Of a stretch of 64,000 nt of DNA, positions 36,060 to 47,325 are shown piece after piece; positions within the stretch are counted from its first letter, which is position 1; every line of letters begins with the position of its first letter. This DNA comes from Rhizobium album (GTDB taxonomy: Bacteria; Pseudomonadota; Alphaproteobacteria; Rhizobiales; Rhizobiaceae). A program made the translations under genes and the position numbers. Under the pieces are notes generated by a model. The model worked only from the letters and a program-made list of their open reading frames with translations, made no database searches and had not been told where the DNA came from. Location of the stretch: assembly GCF_003122325.1 (NCBI RefSeq), contig NZ_QFBC01000001.1, positions 558,001-622,000 on the forward strand. Direction: 5' to 3'.

Positions 36060-37613
36060 ATGGCGGCATCTTCCGTGATCGATGTTTCTGCAGCCCTTGC
36101 GGCCGGCCCGGCGACGGCGGCGCAATGGCTCGTCGTGCTCCCCGCCGCCTCTTGCCTGCTGCTGTCGGCGGTGCTGGTCATGCTGTGGCGCCAGCCGCGG
36201 CTGCAACAGCTGCTTGCCGTTGCAGGCCTCGCCTTTCTCGTGCTGGTCGACCTCCTGCTGTTGCGGCAGGTGCTGGCGACGGGGCCGGTGACGATGGTGA
36301 TGGGCCGCTGGCTGCCGCCCTTCGGCATCGCCTTTACCGCCGATCTCACCGGCGTGCTGATGGCGCTTGCCGCCGCGCTCGTCGCCTTCGTTGTCTGCCT
36401 GTCCGCGGCGGGCGAGCGTGAAACCTCCGGCCGCGGCGACGGCTTCTACCCGATGCTGCTGATGCTGATGGCCGGCGTTTCCGGCGCCTTCCTCACCGGC
36501 GACATCTTCAATCTCTACGTCTGGTTCGAAGTGCTGCTGATCGCCTCCTTCGGGCTGATCGCGCTTGGACCGGAGCGGGCGCAGATCGACGGGGCGCTGA
36601 AATATGCGGTGCTGAACCTCGTCGCCACGACGCTTTTCCTCATCGCCGTCGGCATCCTCTATGCCGTCTTCGGCACGCTCAACATGGCCGATATCGTCAT
36701 GAAGGCGCCGGATCTGCGCGAGACGGCGCCGCTGGTGACGCTGACGGCGCTGTTCTTGCTTGCCTTCGGCATGAAGGCGGCGGCTTTCCCGGTGAATTTC
36801 TGGCTGCCGGCCGCCTATCATACGCCGCGCCCGGCGGTGGCGGCGCTGTTTGCCGGGCTTCTGACCAAGGTCGGCATCTACGCGCTGCTGCGTGTCACCG
36901 TCATGCTGTTTCCGCCGGAGCGCGAACAGCTGGAGCCGCTGATCGCCACCGTCGCCGTCGCCACCATGCTGACGGGCGGGCTCGGCGCGCTGGCGCAGAA
37001 CGACATCCGCCGCATGCTCGGTTTCGTGGTCATCGCCGGCATCGGCACCGTGCTGGCGGGCCTTTCGCTCGGCGGTCCCGGCGGCATCGGCGGCGCGCTG
37101 TTTTACGCGCTGCATTCCATGGTGCTGATGACGGCGCTGTACCTCGCCATCGGCGAAGCCGGGCGGATTGGCGGCAGTTTTTCGCTTGCGGCCCTCGGCG
37201 GGCTGTATGGGCGGCATGCCGGCTTTGCCGGACTTTGCCTGTGCCTGTTCTTCGCGGCATCCGGCCTGCCGCCGTTTTCCGGCTTCTGGCCGAAGGCGAT
37301 GCTGGTCAAGGCGGCGCTGGATGTCGGCGCCTGGTGGCTGGCGGGTGCCATGCTGCTGTCGGGTTTCCTGCTGACCATCGCTTTCGGCCGCGTCTTCCTC
37401 ATGGCTTTCTGGCGTCCGGCGAAGGAGACGGCACCGCCGGTGCTGGCACTGCGCTGGCAGGCAATAGGCCCGCTGCTGCTGCTGGCGGCGCTGGTCGTCG
37501 GTTTCGGCGCCTTTCCCGAACTATTGCTGCGCACCGTGCAGGATGCGGAGATTACGCTGGACAATCCGCAGGCCTATCTCGGCTCCGTCTTCCCGCAGGG
37601 GGCCGCGCCATGA
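36060..37613 (+). CDS. mnhD: Na+/H+ antiporter subunit D (MnhD/MrpD, NuoN/M-like)
   Basis: 517 aa, about 14 helices. It is homologous to complex I proton-pumping subunits: GDIFNLYVWFEVLLIASFGL, the Lys/Glu path around FGMKAAAFPVNFWLPAAYHT and TKVGIYALLRV. It lies 3 bp after mnhC, and its stop overlaps the mnhE start. Confidence 0.95.
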   Translation: MAASSVIDVSAALAAGPATAAQWLVVLPAASCLLLSAVLVMLWRQPRLQQLLAVAGLAFLVLVDLLLLRQVLATGPVTMVMGRWLPPFGIAFTADLTGVLMALAAALVAFVVCLSAAGERETSGRGDGFYPMLLMLMAGVSGAFLTGDIFNLYVWFEVLLIASFGLIALGPERAQIDGALKYAVLNLVATTLFLIAVGILYAVFGTLNMADIVMKAPDLRETAPLVTLTALFLLAFGMKAAAFPVNFWLPAAYHTPRPAVAALFAGLLTKVGIYALLRVTVMLFPPEREQLEPLIATVAVATMLTGGLGALAQNDIRRMLGFVVIAGIGTVLAGLSLGGPGGIGGALFYALHSMVLMTALYLAIGEAGRIGGSFSLAALGGLYGRHAGFAGLCLCLFFAASGLPPFSGFWPKAMLVKAALDVGAWWLAGAMLLSGFLLTIAFGRVFLMAFWRPAKETAPPVLALRWQAIGPLLLLAALVVGFGAFPELLLRTVQDAEITLDNPQAYLGSVFPQGAAP

Positions 37614-38083
37614 GACGCCTTGCGGCTTCGCTCATCCTTGCCGTCGTCTGGGCCGTGGTCACCGGCAGCGCCGCGCCGGCCAACCTGCTGCTCGGCCTCC
37701 TGCTGGCGATCCTCTGCCTCGGCGTCACCCGGCGGCATCGCGGCCGCGGCACGATCGCCGTCCGCCCGGTGGCGCTCCTGCTGCTCGGCCTGGTCTTCCT
37801 GCGCGAACTGGCGCTGTCGGCCTGGTCCGTCGCCATTGCCGTGCTGCGGCCGCGGCTCGACATCCGGCCCGCCATGGTCGCCTTTCCGCTGCGCCTCAAG
37901 CGCGACTTCGAGATCGCGCTCCTGGCCAACTGCATCACGCTGACGCCGGGGACGCTTTCGGTCGATGTCTCCGAGGATCGGCGGTTTCTCCACGTTCACG
38001 CGCTCGACTGCCGTGATCCGCAAGACCTTTGCCGCGGCATCGCCGAAACCTTTGAACGCCGGATCATGGAGGCCTTCCCCTGA
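37610..38083 (+). CDS. mnhE: Na+/H+ antiporter subunit E (MnhE/MrpE)
   Basis: 157 aa. Two to three N-terminal helices precede a soluble C-terminal ferredoxin-like part with the MnhE signature [24 protein letters not shown] overlap with mnhD; its TGA overlaps the mnhF ATG. Confidence 0.93.
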   Translation: MRRLAASLILAVVWAVVTGSAAPANLLLGLLLAILCLGVTRRHRGRGTIAVRPVALLLLGLVFLRELALSAWSVAIAVLRPRLDIRPAMVAFPLRLKRDFEIALLANCITLTPGTLSVDVSEDRRFLHVHALDCRDPQDLCRGIAETFERRIMEAFP

Positions 38084-38451
38084 TGGCGCAGAACATCCTT
38101 TCCGCCGCGATCATTCTCTCGCTCGGCCTCCTGACGCTGGCACTGCTGCTGACGGTGCTAAGGGTGGTGCGCGGCCCGACGCTTCCCGACCGCGTCGTGG
38201 CGCTCGACATGCTGGTTGCCGTGGCGATCGGCCTGATCGCCGTCATCGCCGTGAAGACGGGGTTCTTCCTCTATATCGACATCGCCATCGCTCTGGGCCT
38301 CGTCGGCTTCCTGGCGACGGTGGCCTTTGCGCGCTTCATTATGTCGCATCGGTATCGGGCCGCCACGGAGACCGCCGCGAAACCGCCGCCGGAAGCCGTG
38401 CACCGGGGAAACGCGCGACGAAACCGCCGGCCGCGGAGGCCACGGCGATGA
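38083..38451 (+). CDS. mnhF: Na+/H+ antiporter subunit F (MnhF/MrpF)
   Basis: 122 aa with three helices and the MnhF block [20 protein letters not shown]. It is longer than the usual ~90 aa because of a C-terminal Pro/Arg-rich tail ([12 protein letters not shown]). The tail is encoded where the message also contains the mnhG ribosome binding site, so it may be a by-product of that overlap. Confidence 0.92.
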   Translation: MAQNILSAAIILSLGLLTLALLLTVLRVVRGPTLPDRVVALDMLVAVAIGLIAVIAVKTGFFLYIDIAIALGLVGFLATVAFARFIMSHRYRAATETAAKPPPEAVHRGNARRNRRPRRPRR

Positions 38452-38786
38452 TGGCCGATGCGCTCGCGCTGCTGTGCGCTTTCCTGCTGGTCGCCGGGTC
38501 CGCCTTCGCGCTGACGGCGGCGATCGGCATCAACCGCTTTCCGGATCTTTTCACGCGCATGCATGCGGCCTCGAAAGCCGGCACGGTCGGTTCGAGCCTG
38601 CTGCTTCTCGCGGCCGGCCTTTATTCGTGGGACTTCGCGGTGTTCCTGAGGGCGCTCGCCGGCATCGCCTTCCTGATCCTGACGGCGCCGGTCGCCGCCC
38701 ATCTCCTGGCGCGCGCAGCAAAAGGATCCGGATATCGAATCAGCACGTTATCGGTGCGCGCCACTCACCGGGACAACAAGAAATAA
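38448..38786 (+). CDS. mnhG: Na+/H+ antiporter subunit G (MnhG/MrpG)
   Basis: 112 aa from ATG 38448, with GGAGG 8 nt upstream; a second ATG follows at 38451. It has three helices and the signature [20 protein letters not shown]. It is the last gene of mnhABCDEFG, overlapping mnhF by 4 bp. Confidence 0.93.
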   Translation: MMADALALLCAFLLVAGSAFALTAAIGINRFPDLFTRMHAASKAGTVGSSLLLLAAGLYSWDFAVFLRALAGIAFLILTAPVAAHLLARAAKGSGYRISTLSVRATHRDNKK

Positions 38787-39254
38787 GTATAATTCCGGCT
38801 TTTTCGGCCTTGCCGATTTGCAAGAATTGTTCTGTTTAGCTATTGCGCCAAGTTTGTGTTTTAAAACTTGATGCTTGCAACAATCGAGCAATGCTTAAAA
38901 CTGGGATGGTAGATTTTGCAATTGGACTTTTCTGCAAATGATGATAATTCAAAAAAAATCGGAGTTCCGGTATTGATTTAGTTTTGTCCGCTTTCACCGA
39001 TGGCCTTATCCGAGGGAAAGTCATGGATATGCAGGAGTTGGCGATGCCCAATCGTGGTGCATATTGTGGGGACAGCTTTAAAACAGTGCCGGGCGGCGAG
39101 ACAGCCGGCTGTCGTTGAAGCCTAGGGGTGGGTTTCGGTGCAACATCTTGGTGTGTGCACCTGGCAGGCGGCTTTTTGTTGCGTATCCGAACTGATGGCG
39201 CTGCGTTTTGTGAAGAAGCGGGTGCTGGGCAAGGTTTTGAACAGGAGAATGAAA
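38787..39254 (+). promoter_or_regulatory. 468-bp AT-rich leader upstream of mucR
   Basis: No gene is visible. The stretch 38820-39000 is far more AT-rich than its surroundings, with A/T runs. MucR/Ros proteins bind AT-rich DNA and repress their own genes, so this is the likely autoregulatory region. Two short hairpins (AGCCGGCT near 39107 and GGTG-x-CACC near 39155) lie in the transcribed leader. Confidence 0.5.
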
Positions 39255-39683
39255 ATGACAGACTCGGCTTATGACAGCAGCCCGGAATTGTTGGTGGAAC
39301 TGACCGCCGACATCGTGGCTGCCTATGTCAGCAATCACGTGGTGCCGGTCGGAGAGCTTTCGAATCTCATTTCCGACGTGCATTCCGCCTTGAGCAACAC
39401 CACGGCGCCGGCACCCGCCGTGACCGTGGTCGAAAAACAGAAGCCTGCGGTTTCGGTCCGCAAGTCGGTCCAGGACGACCAGATCACCTGCCTTGAATGT
39501 GGCGGTTCGTTCAAGTCGCTGAAGCGGCACCTGATGACCCATCACAACCTGTCTCCCGAAGAGTATCGCGAAAAATGGGATCTCGCGCCCGATTATCCGA
39601 TGGTCGCGCCGGCCTATGCCGAAGCGCGCTCGCGACTCGCCAAGGAAATGGGCCTCGGCCAGCGCCGCAAGCGCGGTAAGTAA
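39255..39683 (+). CDS. mucR: MucR/Ros family zinc-finger transcriptional regulator
   Basis: 142 aa from ATG 39255, 7 nt after AGGAG. The C-terminal single zinc finger is [19 protein letters not shown] (Cys2His2-type, nine-residue spacing). It is followed by [20 protein letters not shown] and a basic tail, all diagnostic for MucR/Ros/RosR. These are global repressors of exopolysaccharide, motility and symbiosis or virulence genes. Strong terminator downstream. Confidence 0.95.
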   Translation: MTDSAYDSSPELLVELTADIVAAYVSNHVVPVGELSNLISDVHSALSNTTAPAPAVTVVEKQKPAVSVRKSVQDDQITCLECGGSFKSLKRHLMTHHNLSPEEYREKWDLAPDYPMVAPAYAEARSRLAKEMGLGQRRKRGK

Positions 39684-39709
39684 TCCGCCGCGCCATGGCA
39701 TGACACCGA

Positions 39710-39733
39710 CCGGGCCTTTCGGCCCGGTTTTTT
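39710..39733 (+). terminator. Rho-independent terminator after mucR
   Basis: Stem CCGGGCC/GGCCCGG with loop TTTC, followed by six T. Confidence 0.92.
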
Positions 39734-39892
39734 GTTGCCTGGGGATAAAGTGAGGAAAAAAATCCCAAAATCCTTTTGAAATTCATAAATTTTTAAACAA
39801 AAACAACGGATGGTTGTGGCGGGATGATTTCTTCCATCCCCGCATCTGCGTTAGGGTGTATGAATAAATTCCTATTTATGGGAGTTCGCCTG

Positions 39893-40327
39893 ATGCCACA
39901 TGAAAAAACGATCGACCTGATGACCTTGCCCGGAACCGGTGGGAACGGGGACGATGCGCCTGCCGGGCCGGGACAGGTGCCGGCGTTGCGCCCGGCGGCC
40001 CTGCCGGTCCGCACCATATGCCGTATCGTCCGGCAGGTGGCCGCGGAAATGCTGATGCTCGCTTCCGACCGGGTGCAAATGCGTCGCGACCGCCGCCGTG
40101 CCAACTGCCATGTTCGCCAGATCGCCATGTATGTCTGCCATGTGGCGCTCGGCATTTCGCTGAGCGATATCGGCCAGGCCTTCGGCCGCGACCGGACGAC
40201 GGTCAGCCATGCCTGCGGCGTGGTGGAGGACAGGCGCGACGATCCGGCCTTCGACGATTTCGTCTCGGCGCTGGAGCGTATTTCCACCTCGGTGTTCATC
40301 CAGTCCGGAGCCATCGCCCATGAGTGA
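39893..40327 (+). CDS. DnaA domain IV-like HTH protein
   Basis: 144 aa from ATG 39893 (GGGAG 8 nt upstream). The C-terminal half reproduces the DnaA DNA-binding domain: RQIAMYVCHVALGISLSDIG followed by FGRDRTTVSHACGVVEDRR, including the DnaA-box recognition residues DRTTVSHA. There is no AAA+ domain. It may bind DnaA boxes and affect initiation or act as a plain regulator. It overlaps the DUF6456 gene by 8 bp, so the two are translationally coupled. Confidence 0.8.
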   Translation: MPHEKTIDLMTLPGTGGNGDDAPAGPGQVPALRPAALPVRTICRIVRQVAAEMLMLASDRVQMRRDRRRANCHVRQIAMYVCHVALGISLSDIGQAFGRDRTTVSHACGVVEDRRDDPAFDDFVSALERISTSVFIQSGAIAHE

Positions 40328-41132
40328 TCTGTTGCCCGATGCCGCGGAGCGGAAAGATATCGTCCGGCTGTTGCGTTTCATTGGCCGCCAGCGGGCGGAT
40401 ATCGGCGCGGCTGCCTCCGCCGCCGAGGCCCTGCTGCGGCGCGAGGACGGCACCGAGCGCGTCTTCGGTAGCGATGTGTTGCGCCAGGCGGCGGCGCTCG
40501 GGCTTGTCCGCCGCGAAGGCTTGCGGCTCGCGGCCACCGGCGATGCCCGGACGTTCCTGCGGCGGTCGATGGCGGAAGGGGAAGAGGTGTTTCTCGAGCA
40601 GCATCGCGATGTTTCCGTCGCGACGACGCAGGTGGAGGGCGTGCGCCAGCCGGTGCGCATCAACCATGCGGAATCGCCGCTCGGCCTGCTGGCGCGCCTG
40701 AAGGGGCGGCAGGGAGAGGCGTTCCTGCCGCCGGAAGCCATAAGCGCCGGCGAGCGACTGCATGCCGATTTTACCCGCGGGCAGCTGCAGCCGAAGATCA
40801 CCGCCTGCTGGGAGCCGCGATTGGCAAGCCGAAGCCGCGGGGATCGTGGCGGGGCGACGGAGTTGGGCGACAGCGCGCTGGCCGCGCGCACGCGTGTGGC
40901 CCGCGCCGTCGAGGCCATGGGGCCGGAACTGTCGGGCGTGGCGCTCGATGCCTGCTGCTTTTCCAAGGGGCTGGAACTGATCGAACGCGAACGGCAATGG
41001 CCGGCGCGCTCGGCCAAGCTGATGTTGCGCACGGCGCTTCTGGCGCTGGCCCGCCACTACCAGCCGCCGCGGCGGAAAACCCATGCCGGCATCGGGCATT
41101 GGGGCGCGGAGGACTATCGCCCCGAACTATGA
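40320..41132 (+). CDS. DUF6456 domain protein
   Basis: 270 aa starting inside the end of the DnaA-like gene. The C-terminal region (RTRVARAVEAMGPELSGVAL, DACCFSKGLELIERERQWPA, RSAKLMLRTALLALARHY) is the DUF6456 signature, a helical domain common in alphaproteobacteria. The N-terminal ~90 residues look like a winged helix (VLRQAAALGLVRREGLRLAA). The function is unknown; pairing with the DnaA-like HTH suggests DNA binding. Confidence 0.75.
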   Translation: MSDLLPDAAERKDIVRLLRFIGRQRADIGAAASAAEALLRREDGTERVFGSDVLRQAAALGLVRREGLRLAATGDARTFLRRSMAEGEEVFLEQHRDVSVATTQVEGVRQPVRINHAESPLGLLARLKGRQGEAFLPPEAISAGERLHADFTRGQLQPKITACWEPRLASRSRGDRGGATELGDSALAARTRVARAVEAMGPELSGVALDACCFSKGLELIERERQWPARSAKLMLRTALLALARHYQPPRRKTHAGIGHWGAEDYRPEL

Positions 41133-41136
41133 CCGC

Positions 41137-41556
41137 TCAGGCGGCGCGGATGCGGGCTTCCTCGCGGATGCGGTTGACCATCGAGCGCAGGCCGTTGGCA
41201 CGCTGCGAGGACAGGTGTTCTACCAGGCCGATCTTGTTGAAGACGTCGATGGCATCGAGCCCAACGATCTCGGAGGCATGCTTGCCGGAATAGGTGGCGA
41301 GCACGATCGCCACCAGCCCCCGGACGATATGGGCATCGGAATCGCCCTCGAAGGTCAGCACCGGATCGCTGCCGCCGTCTTCTGCATGGGTGACGAGCCA
41401 GACCTGGCTGGCGCAGCCCTGCACCTTGTTGGCCGCGATGCGCTTGTCGTCGGGCAGGTCGGGCAGCGCCTTGCCGAGTTCGATGACATAGCGATAGCGA
41501 TCTTCCCAGTCGTCCAGAAAGGCGAAGTCGTCAATGATCTGGTCAAGCTGGGTCAT
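41137..41556 (-). CDS. sufE: SufE family cysteine desulfuration protein
   Basis: 139 aa. It accepts sulfur from SufS on the Cys in NKVQGCASQVWLV. DDWEDRYRYVIELGKALPDL and LVAIVLATYSGKHASEI are typical. It is not next to the other suf genes. Convergent with DUF6456 (4 bp between stops). Confidence 0.93.
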   Translation of the reverse strand: MTQLDQIIDDFAFLDDWEDRYRYVIELGKALPDLPDDKRIAANKVQGCASQVWLVTHAEDGGSDPVLTFEGDSDAHIVRGLVAIVLATYSGKHASEIVGLDAIDVFNKIGLVEHLSSQRANGLRSMVNRIREEARIRAA

Positions 41557-41630
41557 CTGCGGTTCCGTTCGTGGCGTCTTGCCTCCGCATATAAGGGATG
41601 GGTCGGAAGAAATGAAGTTTTGAATGAATC

Positions 41631-41673
41631 AAAAAAAATGCGCCGCGGGGAAGGGACAGGACCCACGCGGCGC
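41631..41673 (-). terminator. Terminator after the DUF5330 gene
   Basis: GCGCCGCG/CGCGGCGC stem followed on the minus strand by eight T after one A. It lies 65 bp past the DUF5330 stop and upstream of sufE in the same direction. Confidence 0.85.
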
Positions 41674-41737
41674 TTAGTCAGGACAGGTAATGTCGGTCGC
41701 TTCGAACGGGTCGGCCGGACCGGCGGCAATGCTTCAA

Positions 41738-42160
41738 TCAGGAATGCGGCGGCTTCTTCTTCGGCAGCGGGATGACCGTGCCGGTCATGACGTCGTCGTC
41801 TATGCTCGGCATGGCCTGATCCAGGGCGGAAGCCTCGTTGGTGTCGGTGGCGAGCGAAGCGGTCTTCTCGTTGCCGTCGTCGCGAAAACGGTTGTCGAGG
41901 AATTCGTAGGCGATGCGGGCGCCTTCCCTCGCACGGTATCCCAGGGCGGTGAAGGTTTCCGATCCCTTGGCGCAGACCTCGGGTTTTTCGGTGCACAGGG
42001 CACTGACATATTCATAGGCGCCGCTGGCGGCGGACAGGGCGTCGGTTATCTCCACTTGCGGGGCGCCCTGCAGCTTCGTCGCCGTCTCCTTGTCGAAGAT
42101 CGGCAGGAGCACGAGCACCAGCGAGAACCAGAACGTCCCTTTGATCGCAAACCACATCAT
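41738..42160 (-). CDS. DUF5330 family membrane-anchored protein
   Basis: 140 aa. One N-terminal helix (MMWFAIKGTFWFSLVLVLLP) anchors a domain with EITDALSAASGAYEYVSALC and TEKPEVCAKGSETFTALGYR (two Cys), then a Pro/Lys tail (PLPKKKPPHS). This is the DUF5330 pattern of Rhizobiales. No known activity. Confidence 0.8.
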   Translation of the reverse strand: MMWFAIKGTFWFSLVLVLLPIFDKETATKLQGAPQVEITDALSAASGAYEYVSALCTEKPEVCAKGSETFTALGYRAREGARIAYEFLDNRFRDDGNEKTASLATDTNEASALDQAMPSIDDDVMTGTVIPLPKKKPPHS

Positions 42161-42605
42161 ATCGTTTTCCCTGCCTTCCCCGGTCTTTGCGCCGGATTGT
42201 TCCTGGGCGATTTCTTGATCCCGACATTAGGGACGGGATGACAAGATCGCTTTGCAAAAGCCATTCGGGTTTTCGCAAAATTTGCCTCAAATCCCGTCTT
42301 TTCCATTTTGAACCGTATTTGAGCGGCATTTTAATGGCTGCCGTTAAGCATCTGGGCAGCCGCCTCCAGCAAACGCCTAGGTTTGCGGCGCAATCGACTG
42401 CCACAATCGTTAACGCGAAAGGTGAAAATCGAAAAAACGCTTTGCTTACCGTGTGTTAACCACGAAAGACAAAGGGCCTCCGCAATGTCTGAAAACGGGA
42501 TTTTCGCCGGTTTTCGGCCGGTTCCGGCGCTTTTGCTTTATCCTTTCCTTAAGTGCACGAAGCCTATTGTCGGGGCCGTTGAGACACCCTTTTCAAGGTT
42601 TTGGT
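42161..42605. other. 445-bp intergenic region, divergent promoters
   Basis: It separates the DUF5330 gene from the histidine kinase. No coding frame is credible. It holds CtrA-like half sites TTAAC at 42409 and TTAACC near 42456 but no correctly spaced pair. Confidence 0.4.
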
Positions 42606-44127
<1,522 letters not shown>

Positions 44128-44156
<29 letters not shown>

Positions 44157-45015
44157 CAAGAGGAAGCCCGTCCGCCGCCCTCCAGGGCTTGCATCGCGGG
44201 CCTTCGACGGCGTGCTGCACCTGATCGGCCGCAATCCCGCCCTGGTCGGCGGGACGGCGGCCTTCATCGTCATCTTTTCCTTCGTTTCCGCCAATGCGCT
44301 CTGGTACCAGCACGGCGAGCATCCCTCGCCGTTCTTCCGCACGCGCAATCCCGACGAACCGAACGCCTTTTCCGGCCAGCGCACCGAACCGCGCACCGAA
44401 ACCGGCGAGGTGACCACCTTCAAGATCGAGCGGCCGGACCAGACGGAAACCGCCAGCATCGAGGATGTCATCGCCGCCTCCGGCGAAGCGGTGCCGGCGC
44501 AGTCCTCCGTCTCGACGCTGGTGCGCGACGTGCAGACGGAGCTGATCGGCCGCGGCCTCTACAACGGTGCGGCCGACGGTGTCAGCGGCCCGCGCACGGC
44601 CGCCGCCATCCTCGCTTTCGAGATCCGCGCCGGCCTGCCGCAGAACGGCGAAGCCACGCCGGAACTGCTGGCGGCGCTGCGAACGGCGGCGAGCGGCGAC
44701 AAGGTTCTGCCGAAGGAGCGCCCTGCGGAGGATGTTGCCTCCAGCGCATCGGAAATCGATCCGGTGGCCGCCGCCATCCGCGATGCCGAGACCCGGAAAC
44801 AGAAGCCGGCGGTGGCCATCGCCGATCCGGAACTGGTGATGAAGATCCAGAAGGGGCTGAGCAACCTCGCTTATGCCGATATCCGCGTCGACGGTGTCGC
44901 CGGTGCCCAGACCCGCGACGCGATCCGCCATTTCGAAAAGCATTACCGTCTTCCCCAGACCGGCGAGCCCAGCCAGGCCGTGCTCAAGAAGATGAAGGAA
45001 ATCGGCGCGTTGTAA
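44128..45015 (+). CDS. Peptidoglycan-binding domain protein, membrane-anchored
   Basis: 295 aa from ATG 44128 (GAGGA 7 nt upstream), overlapping the kinase gene by 29 bp. A basic N-terminus and one helix (ALVGGTAAFIVIFSFVSANA) put the rest in the periplasm. Two PG_binding_1 modules follow: LVRDVQTELIGRGLYNGAAD-G and KIQKGLSNLAYADIRVDGVA-G. Coupling to the kinase suggests cell-envelope sensing or cell-cycle signalling. Confidence 0.8.
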
Positions 45016-45126
45016 GCCATGGTGTCGGGTGCGCCGTTCGAATTGCACCCGGACCGTCGGCTTCCATGTCGCGGAGACGTGCCTTGAGCCATTGCCGGCC
45101 GGCGCCGGCAGCGTTATGAAACCCGC

Positions 45127-45480
45127 ATGCGTTTGAAATCGGACATCTTCGTTGCCGCGCTGACACGGCGGGTTTTCGGCCTCGGCGGTTTTGCCGCCGT
45201 CGAGCGGCACGGCGCGGCGGAAGCCGGCGCCATCTTCGTGCGCCAGCGCTTTCGCGACGGGCTGGAAAGCCTTTATGCCCCGGCACCGCAATATGCCTTC
45301 GGTGAGGACGATGCAGGCGGACGGCTGTTCGAGCGCCGGCTCGCCCGGGTCGAACCGGCTGATGTCGCCGCACTTCTCGCCCGCGAGAGCAGGTTCGATT
45401 CCGACCTCTGGGTGGTGGAAGTGGAAATCGACGACATCGGCGACCTGCTTCCTGTCGCCGACGAGGGCAAGGGTTCCTGA
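45127..45480 (+). CDS. DUF1491 family protein
   Basis: 117 aa. MRLKSDIFVAALTRRVFGLG, GAIFVRQRF, LYAPAPQYAF and ESRFDSDLWVVEVEIDD match DUF1491, a small soluble alphaproteobacterial family of unknown role. It lies 111 bp after the peptidoglycan-binding gene. Confidence 0.85.
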   Translation: MRLKSDIFVAALTRRVFGLGGFAAVERHGAAEAGAIFVRQRFRDGLESLYAPAPQYAFGEDDAGGRLFERRLARVEPADVAALLARESRFDSDLWVVEVEIDDIGDLLPVADEGKGS

Positions 45481-45483
45481 CGG

Positions 45484-46560
45484 TCAGCGACGGCCGAAGA
45501 TGCGCAGATCCCTGTCCGGGCGCAGTTGTTGGGCGCCACGGTTCTGGGCGGCCGCCGGTGCCCGGTCGTCGCCCGAGCCGCGCTGGCCGTTGCCGAAGGT
45601 GTAGCTGTCGGCGCGGCGCCAGGCTTCGACGCGGACGTCGCATTCTGCCGGATCGAGACCCTGCAGCAAGGCTTCCGCCCGCGTCGTATCGCCGATGCGT
45701 TCGGCCAGGTGCGGATAGAAGCGGGTCAGGACGAGTGCGGTGTCCGTGTCGCTGAGGTTGAGGCTGACGAGCGTGGTGGCGAGTTGCAGCCCGGAGATAT
45801 CCAGCATGATGCGTTCGGCAAGCCAGCGGCTGGCGGACAGGCTGTCGGCAAGCGTCGTGGCGAAATGCTCCGCCTCGCGGGTGCGGGCGAAACGCACCAG
45901 CAGCGCTTCCTGCATCTCGGTGGCGGTGCGCAGGCCGAGCCGGTCTTCCTTCGGGTGCGAAAGGTGGCGCACGAGACCCTTCAATTCCTGGCGGATGGCC
46001 TCTTCGCGGTTGACGACAGGCGTCTCCGCGGGGGCGGCCGGCTCGGCGGTGACGTCCGGCGGCGCAAAGAGCGGCGTGGGCGAGACCGGCGTGGCGAGAA
46101 GGGGGGCCGGCACGGGCTGCGGCTGATCGGCGGCGCCCCTGATCGGATAGGCCTGGCGGACGTCGACGAGGGCGTCGATGACCATCGGCGAGAGGTTTTC
46201 GCGGCGGGTGATCGCATGGGCATGCGCCGACCCTTGCGTGCGGGCGATGGTGATCAGCGTTTCGTCGCTGATCGACTGGGAGCAGGTGAGGAAGATCGCC
46301 GAAACGCCGATCGGCTGGCTGCCGATGAACAGCGCCACGGCCTGCGGCACCTGCGGGCATTGCGACAGGGCGGCGACCGCCTGCCGCCTGGCTTCGTCCG
46401 AGGAGGCCTTGAACAGTGGCGCAAACAGTTCCGCGAACTGCCGCAGTTCCGACTTTGTCGGAAACTGAAGGTTCTCGAAACTCGACACGGTGGCCATCAA
46501 CACGACATCCTTCTTCCTCTTGGCCAGGGGACTTTCAAGTTCTCGAAACCGATCGCTCAC
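45484..46560 (-). CDS. DUF2336 domain protein
   Basis: 358 aa from GTG 46560, which gives the family N-terminus SDRFRELES; GTG 46572 is an alternative. Helical HEAT-like repeats (residues 30-130) precede a Pro-rich linker (about 140-185) and a second helical part. The last 50 residues are Arg/Gln-rich. DUF2336 proteins are alphaproteobacterial and without known function. A near-CtrA box lies about 50 bp upstream. Confidence 0.8.
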   Translation of the reverse strand: MSDRFRELESPLAKRKKDVVLMATVSSFENLQFPTKSELRQFAELFAPLFKASSDEARRQAVAALSQCPQVPQAVALFIGSQPIGVSAIFLTCSQSISDETLITIARTQGSAHAHAITRRENLSPMVIDALVDVRQAYPIRGAADQPQPVPAPLLATPVSPTPLFAPPDVTAEPAAPAETPVVNREEAIRQELKGLVRHLSHPKEDRLGLRTATEMQEALLVRFARTREAEHFATTLADSLSASRWLAERIMLDISGLQLATTLVSLNLSDTDTALVLTRFYPHLAERIGDTTRAEALLQGLDPAECDVRVEAWRRADSYTFGNGQRGSGDDRAPAAAQNRGAQQLRPDRDLRIFGRR

Positions 46561-46610
46561 GGGCTTACTCACTACAACGCAAAGGATCCGTTCAAATTAG
46601 AACAAATGTG

Positions 46611-46626
46611 TTAGCGGCCTATTAAC
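46611..46626 (-). promoter_or_regulatory. Near-consensus CtrA box before the DUF2336 gene
   Basis: TTAG-N7-TTAAC, one mismatch from TTAA-N7-TTAAC, 51 bp upstream of the GTG start. The rest of the gap to 47052 has no credible gene. Confidence 0.4.
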
Positions 46627-47052
46627 TATCGGCACCCTGATTCGAATGACGAAGAGTTGCGGTTGCGGCGGCAATGGCCGTTCGCCTGTGCCGGAATGAT
46701 ACAAAGGGCCGCTCTTGCCGGGTTTCGGGCCAAAACGGGGCTGTATTGTGGCTTCAGCGCCACGAAAGCCCGCTCTATTACTTTGTATTAGTAAGTGTTG
46801 TTATTCGTTTTAAGGCTTCGTTAACCGGGGCCATAGATCAATGGAATTGCAAGGGGCCGGCCTCGGACGTCAACCTGTCCCGTGCGAAACAGCAGATCCG
46901 GCGCGTTCATGCGAGAACAGGAACAGGCCGGATATGTGAGAACGGTGCAGATGACTTCGGGAATTGACCGGAGATGCATCGGCCCCCTCAAGGGCAGGGT
47001 GAAATCCATACCCTCTTCATCCGTCTCAGACTTCGAACCTTTGGAGATGAGA

Positions 47053-47223
47053 ATGGCAGATGTAGTACGTATATGGGACAGGCTTGAACGCCTGCCGCGG
47101 CAACCGCAGACGAAGAAATTCGATGCGCAGATCCTGCTGTTTACCGGTGTCCGGTATGAGCGTCGTGATCTCGCCGTCACCACGCAGGACGCAAAGAGCG
47201 CGCAGCCGGCGAACCAGCACTGA
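47053..47223 (+). CDS. Small conserved alphaproteobacterial protein
   Basis: 56 aa from ATG 47053 with GGAG 6 nt upstream. The motif FDAQILLFTGVRYERRD resembles a short conserved pattern (ILFFTGVRYER) recalled from many small Rhizobiales proteins. There is no membrane segment. Function unknown. It stands alone between two leftward genes. Confidence 0.55.
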   Translation: MADVVRIWDRLERLPRQPQTKKFDAQILLFTGVRYERRDLAVTTQDAKSAQPANQH

Positions 47224-47325
47224 GGCCGTGCCGGCGCATTTCCGTTTTCTCGCCGAATGCGGCAAGGCTCCGATACGGTCTGAATTCCGGACACAAAACC
47301 GCGGCACATTTTTGCCGGCGTGGGT

